Shown piece by piece: positions 22,976 to 33,499 of a stretch of 64,000 nucleotides of DNA. Position numbers and translations under genes: made by a program. Under the pieces are notes generated by a model, which saw only the letters and a list, made by a program, of their open reading frames with translations, did not search any database and was not told the origin of the DNA. The stretch's first letter is position 1, and the number at the start of each line of letters is the position of its first letter. Source of the stretch: Cercis canadensis (taxonomy: Eukaryota > Streptophyta > Magnoliopsida > Fabales > Fabaceae); NCBI GenBank assembly GCA_003255065.1, contig QAOA01005006.1:62001-126000 (forward strand), given 5' to 3'.

Positions 22976-25369
22976 TGATACAACTCGGACTTAGAAACAT
23001 AAAGAACCGATTGATTATTATTATGCTTGACTACAATTGATAGCCTTAAGCCTTTAAATAGACACAATCCTAAAGCTATAGTGCTTATCACATAAGCATA
23101 CAAATCCTATTAGATAACTCCTACTTATAAGATAGGATAATTACTCCTAAAGATAGGCTAATTCTAACTAAATCCTAGTAGAGCAAATAAAATAATTAAC
23201 TACTAATATAAAGATAAAAGAAGAGTTTGGATAATTATCTGATACTCCTCCTTAAAGTCATATCATTCCTTCCCCCATCAAGGGTTCCTTGTCCTCAAGG
23301 AACATGGGTTTTAATTAAGAGATCATTATTAATCCTAATAGATAATTAATAAGGATAAACTAAACTACATAAAAGACAAATATTTAGGGTTGTATCATCC
23401 TTCCCCCCTTCTAGGAAAACCTTGTCCCCAAGGTTTGTCTTTGGAAGAAGCAATGATGACATCATTCTTGCTCTTGTTGAGGAAGGCATCACCAGCTACT
23501 AAAACTTCTTTTTGTGACAGATTCAAAACTTGGACTATAAAGGGCAATCCTTCAAAAGTTGTGGTTATTTGATTCACGTGGTTGTTATTTTCAGAAGGTG
23601 TGCCTTCTAAGGGAATATTGATTGACAACATTTCCTTTTGAAAACCTTTCATTGACTGCTTGGTTGGCAAAGCTTCATTCAATGTGTTTTTTTAAGATAA
23701 CTTTTCTCCCTTTTCTTCCTTCAAATGCTCACGGTACTTTTTTAGGGTCTTTCTCATTTCAGCACAACTTTGCCTTATTTCAGCACAACTTTTTGCCCCA
23801 CTTCTTGGAAGGCTTGCTTCATTTCTTGCCTCATTTTTTTTAAGATGTGCTCTATTTTAAGAAGACTTTCTGCTAGGTGTAGATCCATGGTGGTGGTCGA
23901 GGGCTCTGATACCAAATGATACAACTCGGACTTAGAAACATAAAGAACCGATTGATTATTATTATGCTTGACTATAATTAATAGCCTTAAGCCTTTAAAT
24001 AGACACAATCCTAAAGCTATAATGCTTATCACATAAGCATACAAATCCTATTAGATAACTCCTACTTATAAGATAGGATAATTACTCCTAAAGATAGGCT
24101 AATCCTAACTAAATCCTAGTAGAGCAAATAAAATAATTAACTACTAATATAAAGATAAAAGAAGAGTTTGGATAATTATCTGATACTCCTCCTTAAAGTC
24201 GTATCATTCCTTCCCCCATCAAGGAGTTCCTTGTCCTCAAGGAACATGCGTTTTAATTAAGAGATCATTACTAATCCTAATAGATAATTAATAAGGATAA
24301 ACTAAACTACATAAAAGATAAATATTTAGGGTTGTATCATCCTTCCCCCCTTCTAGGAAAACCTTGTCCCCAAGGTTTGTCTTTGGAAGAAGCAATGATG
24401 GCATCATTCTTGCTCTTGTTGAGGAAGGCATCACCAGCTACTAAAACTTCTTTTTGTGACAGATTCAAAACTTGGACTATAAAGGGCAATCTGTCAAAAG
24501 TTGTGGTTATTTGATTCATGTGGTTGTTATTTTCAAAAGGTGTGCCTTCTAAGGGAATATTGATTGACAACATTTCCTTTTGAAAATCTTTCATTCACTA
24601 CTTGGTTGGCAAAGCTTCATTCAATGTGTTTTCTTAAGATAACTTTTCTCCCTCCTCTTCCTTCAAATGTTCATGGTACTCTTTTAGGGTTTTTCTCATT
24701 TCAGCACAACTTTTTGCCCCACTTCTTGGAAGGCTTGCTTCATTTCTTNAGTTGTGGTTATTTGATTCATGTGGTTGTTATTTTCAAAAGGTGTGCCTTC
24801 TATGATTGACAACATTTCCTTTTGAAAATCTTTCATTCACTACTTGGTTGGCAAAGCTTCATTCAATGTGTTTTCTTAAGATAACTTTTCTCCCTCCTCT
24901 TCCTTCAAATGTTCATGGTACTCTTTTAGGGTTTTTCTCATTTCAGCACAACTTTTTGCCCCACTTCTTGGAAGGCTTGCTTCATTTCTTGCCTCATTTC
25001 TTCGAAGATGTGCTCTATTTTAAGAAGACTTTATGCTAGGTTTAGATCCATGGTGGTGGTCGAGGGCTCTGATACCAAATGATACAACTCAGACTTAGAA
25101 ACATAAAGAACCGATTGATTATTATTATGCTTGACTACAATTGATAGCCTTAAGCCTTTAAATAAACACAATCCTAAAGCTATAATGCTTATCACATAAG
25201 CATACAAATCCTATTAGATAACTCCTACTTATAAGATAGGATAATTACTCCTAAAGATAGGCTAATCCTAACTAAATCCTAGTAGAACAAATAAAATAAT
25301 TAATTACTAATATAAAGATAAAAGAAGAGTTTGGATAATTATCTGATACTCCTCCTTAGAGTTGTATCA
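22976..25369 (-). mobile_element. short LTR-array element (TRIM/LARD-like): three LTRs, two internal regions
   Basis: Three near-identical 290-bp LTRs (22976-23265, 23917-24206, 25080-25369) each start TGATACAACTC and end near GTATCA. Internal regions of 651 and 873 bp lie between. The whole is flanked by the 5-bp duplication GGCAG (22971-22975 and 25370-25374). A complement of the initiator-Met tRNA binding site (CTCTGATACCA) sits just left of the second and third LTRs, so the element reads on the minus strand. Internal regions hold only short gag-like or unknown reading frames. The second internal region is inflated by an assembly overlap at the N (24749). Likely young, given the LTR similarity. 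Confidence 0.85.
24749..24749. other. single N: overlap seam
   Basis: About 250 bp ending at 24748 reappears from 24750 to about 24989, with one small length difference between the copies. This fits two haplotypes or contig ends overlapping. Confidence 0.8.
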
Positions 25370-25374
25370 GGCAG

Positions 25375-26868
25375 CTTCAACTTGCCCCAATGGCTTAGCT
25401 TCTCAAGCTATGGGGCATCTTCAACTTACCCCGATGACCATCACACACAAAGGAACTAACTATAATTCTTTAGTCATCTCATAGCATTCAATACGGTAGA
25501 AAGCATCACACATAGTGATTTCATAGAACATGCACTGTCAAAATAAACAAGGTTAAGGAAGGACTAGCTACCTGGAGTTTTTGCAGCACTAAATTCCCCT
25601 TCTCTTGGTATGAATTTGTGTCTTGAAGAAATTCCCTATTTCCTATGTTAGCATGTAATCATATGATTAATTCACATGAACTTTTCAAAATACAACTTAG
25701 GTATTAAGTGAAATTCTTCTTCTTTTGATTACTACTTATTTAATTAATCTTAATGCTTAAGAGAACTACCGAAGCTCAATTAGTGGACTACTACCCTTAA
25801 TTTCAAGCAAACACCCTAATCTTTATCATTTCCTACTTCACAAAAATTGCTAAGAATATCACAACCCGGTAAGGACAATTTATCCACAACACTTTACTAC
25901 TTGTCTTGTTCACTTTTCTACCATGTTCAACATAATTCCCAATAAATGAAACTAACCCATGCACAACAATTGGTCCAACATAGAATTCCATCTTTGACCC
26001 AAGTTATTAAATCAAATTTCATTTTCACATACAAATAGTTAGGAACTTTTTGAATATTCTACAGTGCAGTTTAAGCAACAAATAAATATACTTTTTACTG
26101 AAGCAATCAATCGGGCTAGTGTTAAAAGGTTATATTTAAGTTTATTTTTATATATCTTATTTATTAGTTCATTATAGTCAGTTCTTTAAATAATTAAGCA
26201 ACTAACTGTTAATGTATATAAAATGGGATGAAGATGGAATCTTTTGGAAAGCATCTTCTTACTCTAAATTCAACATGTTTCTATAAATTAAGCTTATTAT
26301 CCCTTGTCCACTCTAAATTGACTAATTCCCAATAACCATAACAATTGCTTCATAGTTCTTCAACATATTCTTATGCACTTTAGCCATAGCTCTTATACAT
26401 GCACAGTTGACATGAAGTTGAACTACATTAAACTTATAAAATCAATAATTAATACAGATTTGTTGCAAATAAGGAAAAGAAGGCATAGGTGCATAAAAGC
26501 AATCATGCAGGACATACAGAGGTTTACACTAGCATACATTATCCATATCCATACAAAATTATCTAAAACCCAATAGTCACAGTATAAATGGAAAACATAC
26601 CCACTTCATAAAAAGCTAAGAAACCCAAAAGTAACAATTTAATCACAAGTACTCAATCATGAATTAAATGACCCAGTCCCTCTAACATGCCCACTAAGTT
26701 TCTAAAAGCCTAAAAGCATTTTACTTTGCACCACCAACAACAAACTTCAAAGCACTAACAACGAGCATGAGGAGGGAATGGCGGTCACAGTTGAAAACGA
26801 AAATAGAGAACCAAAGCTTGATCTTGTGGGTATATATATATCTCCAAACAAAAATTCTGCAACTCATG
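25375..26868. other. body of the 22249-40275 solo LTR
   Basis: AT-rich, non-coding LTR sequence between the short LTR-array element and the MULE. Short repeats of TTCAACTTACCCC occur near 22920-22955 and 25375-25435, on either side of the inserted element. No gene was seen. Confidence 0.5.
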
Positions 26869-26877
26869 ATAAACAAA

Positions 26878-27130
26878 GAGTAAAACCCCTCTTTGGTCCT
26901 TGAAAGATAGGTTCGGTGACAATTTAGTCCTCAGAAGATTTTTACCAACACTTTGGTCCCTGAAAGATTAATCCGTCAGCCATTTTAGTCCGCCGCTTAT
27001 GTCTGTTAGTGGGACTTAATGGGAAACGCCAGGTGGCACCTTAAATAGCCTATGTAGCCGTCAAATGCTGAGCTGACATGCTTAAGTGGCAAATGGTGGG
27101 GCTGATGACTGGGAATGAGCTTAACAACAC
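26878..27130 (+). repeat. left terminal inverted repeat of the 13-kb MULE
   Basis: This pairs with 39665-39917. Shared landmarks are CTTTGGTCCCTGAAAGAT, GTCAGCCATTTTAGTCCG, CAGGTGGCAC and GGTGGGGCTGATGACTGGG. Similarity ends in a stretch that has CACCGTGTTGG on this side and CGCCGTTTTG on the other. Confidence 0.9.
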
Positions 27131-29723
27131 CGTGTTGGACTTCTTCAACCATTAACAGAGACGGCGTCATTCTGGGTCTAATATGCGAAGACCTTCATCG
27201 CCAGTTCTGGGAGATTTTTGTGAAGCTTTGAAATCCCTGAAGGCATAAGCTCAATTGTGATTTCCCTCAAGCATTTGACAAACACCGAAATCCCCCCAAA
27301 ATCGAGCAACCATTGTTGCATTTCTCAGTGGGTTTCATTAAAGATTTCCCTAATTTGGAACCCTAAAACAGTGAGCATCCCTTTTCTCCTGATTTCCCCA
27401 AATTGCGGTTTCCCTTTGCTGAATCGATTAAACCCGACATTGGAACCCTAAAAAGGAGTGATATTAAGGAAAGTCCCTTTGTTGACATTGGAAGAGAAAG
27501 AGAAACTGTTATGCTGTGAAATTCGAAGGGGTCTATAATGGAAGAAATACTTGAGAAGGTTGCAGAGAAGGGGTCCTTCGTACTCTATGAGGTGAGGTTT
27601 CCCTCTTTTAGTGTGAGGTGCTTGAAGAGAAGGGGTCCTTCTTTAATTGTGAATTTAATTTAATTTATGTCTGATAGTGTTGTTGTGTAGAACTTATGTT
27701 GTGGTCCAGGGCTTAACATTGGTTCCTAAAGTTGAGCATATTTAATTGGTATGCCTTTGTTATGGTGGTCCAGCTGTTGTTGGTTTGAGAATACATTAGA
27801 CATTTGGCTGTTGTGATGGGATAGGGGTTGTCGAACTTGTGCTTTTCTGTGATAAAGTGGTGGGTTGCACTTTTTCTTTGATATTGGTATGTCTTTGTTA
27901 TGGGTCTTTTATTTTTGGTATATAAGTTGGAGTCTTTTAAATCTAAGAATCATTCCACAATTGCTTATAAAATTGATATGGATCTAGTCAATAGTGACAT
28001 AATTGAAAATGCCCTTGGAGACCCCTTTGTAAACAAAGGGATGCCAAAGTAATTCCCATATCAGTAGTACAAGCAAATCCCACGTGTTTGTGATCTTATT
28101 AGCCTGAACATATTCACTTGTCTTCTCTTTGCTCACTTTCTACCCTGAACTAATACAAAACAAATGAAGGTGACCTTTTATGATATCCACTTGGTCCATC
28201 CCGACTTCTGCGAAAAGGAACAAGTCAAATTATAAAATGTTAGTATTAAGGGGAAAAAAAAACAAAGATTTTAATACTTTTAAACTATGAGTAGTTTGCA
28301 TTTAAAATAGAACCACTTGTGAAATTTTGAAATCAATAAAAAATACTCAGACAATTATTAATTTTTATTTGAAATATAATAAAATTATGAGGGTTGGGGA
28401 TCAATACGGGAAGGGAAGTGGCTAGAAGGTCATTGTTAAGAGTTTGTGGATTCAATGTTTAAATTTAGAGTTATAGTCAAAAATACCAAAAAGGAACAAA
28501 GTGCCTAAAAGAGAATTTGAACTTGTGTGGATCCCTCTTGAACAATAGGTACATAAATGTGTATGCACATGCCAGTTTGCATGTTTGTGTTTGAATTAAT
28601 GTTAGCAAAAGAAAGAATAAAAAAAATGCAGTAATATTTGTTTAGAACCATATGGGAATTGTCTACATATATTTTCTGATTTTGAATTTTTCCTCTCGCT
28701 TCTAAATTGGATATAGTTACTAAAATCCCTTTCAAGTTTCATCCCCTAAGGTGAAATATTTCCTTCACCTTGATAATTCCTGGTTACTTTAAATTAATTT
28801 ATAACTAGGAACTTTTATTGGCAACTAAGGGCATTTAGACGGAATTCACTGTCGTGGATGACCATATGGTGGAGAAATAATTTTTTTTCCCTTTTTGTGA
28901 GAATAAAGACAGATTTGGTCTAACCTAAAAGATTGTAGAACATAAAGACAGATTTTATCTTAATGGTTATCCATTAATATTTTTGTAGATCACAAAATTT
29001 CTTTAATTGTTTAAGATTTTCTGTCATACATTTTGTCATATTCACAAATATGTAAAGCAACATAGCACCCTCACCTTGATTTCTGTCTTACTCTTCTATG
29101 CTTTATGCTTTATTATTGCATGGACCTCATGTGTTGTCCATTATGTTTCACACTTGGCTCATCTTTAGATTTGGAAAGCTGTTTCCTTTTCAGCATCATT
29201 GTGTATTGAATGCTATTTTTTTTTTGAAATATTGATCCAAGTCTTTTGTCCGTAAAAGAAGCGATAAGAGAAAATGATTGGGGAATATAAGACTATAATT
29301 AGTCAATTGGAAGAAAAATCAATGCAATCCTGCACATGTGTTGGGGCATTTTTTGTTTATTTCGCTTCTTGGAATGTGAGCACATGTATCATGCATTTGT
29401 TTTGCTTCTTGGTCGAGATTAGTTCTTCTTCTTGTGACATTGATTAATTCATTTACTTTTGTATAGTTGATCTCATGAATGGTGATGCAACTTTAATCTT
29501 TCTGGTAATGCAAAGATTGCCATGTTCAAGGGATCCATGCTGCTAGCAGCTGATAAAAATGGGCATATTGAAGTCACTGAATCTGCTTAGTCTTAAAGCT
29601 GTATTGCTTCACTCGTTTTATTACTTCACTTTTCTAAGGTTAAGATAAATTGTTTTCTTAGAGATTTTAAATTAGATGGTATTCAATTGCCATGTTTAAC
29701 AGGTACATTTGTTATGGCTGGAC
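27131..29723 (+). promoter_or_regulatory. upstream region of the GRF zinc-finger gene inside the MULE
   Basis: No domain-bearing gene was seen. A short open stretch starts ATGGAAGAAATACTTG at 27538 and runs 18 codons to GAG followed by GTGAGG at 27592. If this donor joins the acceptor at 29702 (TTTAACAG), the reading frame continues in phase into the GRF exon. It could be a true first exon separated by a 2.1-kb intron, but this is inference and an internal start at 29724 is equally possible. Confidence 0.35.
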
Positions 29724-30360
29724 ATGAATAGTTTTGCTGAAATGATTCTTGAGGATGAAGGAGTCCCTAAACAGCAGTATGAGACGGTTGATGGTGAAGT
29801 ATTCACACCAGCAAACCATGGACATCATATCCATGAAGGTAGCTCTAGTGGGTCAAGCTTCAAAAGCGGTACATATGCTATATCTGACCGGCGTTGCCCT
29901 TATGTATGCGGTTGTAATCAAATGGTGATAATGCTGATTTCGAAGACAAAAGAAAACCCAAATCGCCCATTTTGGCATTGTCAACGTTACAAGGTTTAAG
30001 GGGAATATAATTCCAGTTTACATATTCACTCAATTTATTTGGAATGTCATTTCTAGTTTTGAATTTCTTATTTTAACTCATTGTCAACATCTTTACATGC
30101 AGAATGAAAACTTATGTTGTGGATTCTTTCAATGGGTCGATAACTTTGAAGGGGTGGTTCCAAAAACGCCTAAGTCCTACACAACAAATGAGAAGACGAT
30201 CATGAAGATGCAGAAGACAATTAAGGATCTTGAAAGTGAAATTAGGAATCTGAAAAATTGTTTGTGGTCTGCTGGTTGTTTTTGTGTTAATTGTATTTTT
30301 TGTAAAATAAAGCAAAACATCGGTTGTAATGTAGCACTTGGTAAACACCCTATAATGTAG
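29724..30360 (+). CDS. GRF-type zinc-finger protein carried by the MULE (two exons)
   Basis: Exon 1 is 29724-29993 and exon 2 is 30103-30360, joined GTTTAAG...CATGCAG in phase, giving about 175 residues. Residues about 57-105 form a GRF zinc finger: RRCPYVCGCNQMV, then NPNRPFWHCQRYK, then across the splice NENLCCGFFQWVD. The exon junction falls inside the finger. A serine/glycine-rich patch (GSSSGSSFKSG) precedes it. A predicted coiled coil (KTIMKMQKTIKDLESEIRN) follows, then a Cys-rich hydrophobic tail. GRF fingers are nucleic-acid-binding modules and small proteins of this layout are numerous in plants. No stop or frameshift was seen. It faces the transposase gene, as mudrB faces mudrA in maize MuDR, but it is not related to mudrB as far as I can see. 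Start choice is uncertain. Confidence 0.75.
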
Positions 30361-30766
30361 ATGTTGTTTACCATATTGTATATTTCAGACAGGTTGTGCA
30401 TCAATACATTATTGCACTGTTGCAAATATCCACATTCTGTTATGTAAACAAGAAGATTTGGAATGTGTTTTTGTGTAAAAAATTGACTTGGAAACTCTAT
30501 GAACCAGCTGTATTTGCTTGTCGTTGAAAATGGCAGATTATAGATAGACAAGTTTCAATAATGCCATATGAACCAATAATTGCAGTAAGCCTAACATGGG
30601 ACTAGTTTCAATAAATGGAAATTGTCATCACCTGTGCATTTACCACAATAAGAATGTAATAAAGAAAAAACAAACCAGCAAAGAATATTCACAAAATAAT
30701 CTATCTTTATTTCTAAGTTGGTTTCTTGACACTTAACTTACTCCTCCAAACCTAGTAAAAAACTAA

Positions 30767-30767
30767 N
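30767..30767. other. single N: overlap seam
   Basis: Junction of the two 1.83-kb copies carrying the GRF gene. It lies between AACTAA and TTGTAGAACATAAAG; the same TTGTAGAACATAAAG begins the first copy at 28933. Confidence 0.85.
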
Positions 30768-31560
30768 TTGTAGAACATAAAGACAGATTTTATCTTAATG
30801 GTTATCCATTAATATTTTTGTAGATCACAAAATTTCTTTAATTGTTTAAGATTTTCTATCATACATTTTGTCATATTCACAAATATGTAAAGCAACATAG
30901 CACCCTCACCCTGATTTCTGTCTTACTCTTCTATGCTTTATGCTTTATTATTGCATGGACCTCATGTGTTGTCCATTATGTTTCACACTTGGCTCATCTT
31001 TAGATTTGGAAAGCTGTTTCCTTTTCAGCATCATTGTGTATTGAATGCTATTTTTTTTTTTTGAAATATTGATCCAAGTCTTTTGTCCATAAAAGAAGCG
31101 ATAAGAGAAAATGATTGGGGAATATAAGACTATAATTAGTCAATTGGAAGAAAAATCAATGCAGTCCTGCACATGTGTTGGGGCATTTTTTGTTTATTTC
31201 GCTTCTTGGAATGTGAGCACATGTATCATGCATTTGTTTTGCTTCTTGGTCGAGATTAGTTCTTCTTCTTGTGACATTGATTAATTCATTTACTTTTGTA
31301 TAGTTGATCTCATGAATGGTGATGCAACTTTAATCTTTCTGGTAATGCAAAGATTGCCATGTTCAAGGGATCCATGCTGCTAGCAGCTGATAAAAAGGGG
31401 CATATTGAAGTCACTGAATCTGCTTAGTCTTAAAGCTGTATTGCTTCACTCGTTTTATTACTTCACTTTTCTAAGGTTAAGATAAATTGTTTTCTTAGAG
31501 ATTTTAAATTAGATGGTATTCAATTGCCATGTTTAACAGGTACATTTGTTCTGGCTGGAC

Positions 31561-32197
31561 ATGAATAGTTTTGCTGAAATGATTCTTGAGGATGAAGGAG
31601 TCCCTAAACAGCAGTATGAGACAGTTGATGGTGAAGTATTCACACCAGCAAACCATGGACATCATATCCATGAAGGTAGCTCTAGTGGGTCAAGCTTCAA
31701 AAGCGGTACATATGCTATATCTGACCGGCGTTGCCCTTATGTATGCGGTTGTAATCAAATGGTGATAATGCTGATTTCGAAGACAAAAGAAAACCCAAAT
31801 CGCCCATTTTGGCATTGTCAACGTTACAAGGTTTAAGGGGAATATAATTCCAGTTTACATATTCACTCAATTTATTTGGAATGTCATTTCTAGTTTTGAA
31901 TTTCTTATTTTAACTCATTGTCAACATCTTTACATGCAGAATGAAAACTTATGTTGTGGATTCTTTCAATGGGTCGATAACTTTGAAGGGGTGGTTCCAA
32001 AAATGCCTAAGTCCTACACAACAAATGAGAAGACGGTCATGAAGATGCAGAAGACAATTAAGGATCTTGAAAGTGAAATTAGGAATCTGAAAAATTGTTT
32101 GTGGTCTGCTGGTTGTTTTTGTGTTAATTGTATTTTTTGTAAAATAAAGCAAAACATCGGTTGTAATGTAGCACTTGGTAAACACCCTATAATGTAG
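31561..32197 (+). CDS. second copy of the GRF zinc-finger gene (probably the other allele)
   Basis: Exon 1 is 31561-31830 and exon 2 is 31940-32197, with the same splice sites and frame as the copy at 29724-30360. Protein differences are minimal: one Thr/Met and one Ile/Val change in exon 2 were seen. Both copies keep the finger cysteines and the coiled coil. The copy begins at an N and ends where the duplicated block ends, so I think it is the same gene from the other haplotype. Confidence 0.6.
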
Positions 32198-32603
32198 ATG
32201 TTGTTTACCATATTGTATATTTCAGACAGGTTGTGCATCAATACATTATTGCACTGTTGCAAATATCCACATTCTGTTATGTAAACAAGAAGATTTGGAA
32301 TGTGTTTTTGTGTAAAAAATTGACTTGGAAACTCTATGAACCAGCTGTATTTGCTTGTCGTTGAAAATGGCAGATTATAGATAGACAAGTTTCAATAATG
32401 CCATATGAACCAATAATTGCAGTAAGCCTAACATGGGACTAGTTTCAATAAATGGAAATTGTCATCACCTGTGCATTTACCACAATAAGAATGTAATAAA
32501 GAAAAAACAAACCAGCAAAGAATATTCACAAAATAATCTATCTTTATTTCTAAGTTGGTTTCTTGACACTTAACTTACTCCTCCAAACCTAGTAAAAAAC
32601 TAA

Positions 32604-33499
32604 CAAGAAAAACATCAATAGGGTCGCAAGGCAAGAGACATATAAATGACAACCATCAGACTCTACCACATGTCCTTGCTTGTTCATATCAAAATGTCAT
32701 ATGAACCAATACAACAACATAGGCCTAACATGGGAGTAGTTTCAATAAATGGGACCAGCTCCTGTTAACCTGTGCATTTTCCAAAGAATATTCAAAGATT
32801 AATCTATGGGCTTACATTTCAAGCCAACATCATAAGAACCACAACCATCAATGTTTACGATGGGCTTACATGTTAATGTTAGGCTCTGTCCAGATAGTAA
32901 AATAATGAAGTAGAATGCAGACAGTGTGGTGTGCCAAATAAAGCAATAAGTATGAACATTGTCACAACAAATTAAATTGAACAACATTAGCAAATAAGTT
33001 GGTGATTTACAACAATTGAACAACCAACATCATAATGTTAGTAACATAGTTATTTGGTGATTACAAGCCAATAGCTGTTACAACAACAGCACAAAACAAC
33101 CGCAATAACATTACAAAAAAAAGGACAGTCCTAAAAAAAAATGGACACAAATCAAGGCACAATGCTTCAAGTCATGAAATCACACATCAGTCAACAGTTT
33201 CTCTTTCCCCTTCCTTGAAGGTTGAGCAAAAAGGTACTTTGAAAACTTGTTCCTAGTAGCCCTAGTTGCCGTTTGAATGGTGTCTGGCGTCACAGTCTCT
33301 TTGTTGGTTGCAACCCTATTATGTTGTGTTGATCCCTATCAAGAAATGCAAGTATATTCATAAGAGACAGAAAAAACGTGCAATACATACAAGCAGCTCA
33401 TAGCATCAATATTAACAAATTAGTTGTCTTTTAACTTACATGTTTAGAGTTACTTTGAGATTTCTGCTTCTTCCTTTGTGGTAATTCTATTTGCAATTC
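32604..33499. other. non-coding DNA between the GRF gene and the transposase
   Basis: No gene was seen. A block near 32690-32780 (CATATGAACCAATA ... TTTCAATAAATGG) is a diverged repeat of sequence just past the GRF gene (30560-30640 and its overlap copy). This suggests a local duplication within the element, distinct from the assembly overlap. Confidence 0.45.

Larger units (their letters stand above)
28933..32603. repeat. 1.83-kb direct duplication abutting at an N (likely artefact)
   Basis: 28933-30766 is repeated at 30768-32603 with a constant offset near 1,837 bp and about ten differences that I could spot, including a poly-T length change. The copies meet exactly at the single N (30767). 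About half a percent divergence fits two alleles of one locus rather than an old duplication. Confidence 0.85.

Noticed and set aside
23395-23682. 95-codon ORF in the three-LTR element, repeated in the second internal region
   Set aside because: It is part of a short LTR element fossil. It is not a host gene and has no recognisable domain.
22976-25369. CRISPR-like spacing of direct repeats
   Set aside because: The repeats are 290 bp with TG...CA ends and a 5-bp target duplication, so they are LTRs. The genome is eukaryotic.
30177-30551. 124-codon minus-strand ORF, repeated at 32014-32388
   Set aside because: Antisense shadow of the GRF gene second exon and its 3' region.
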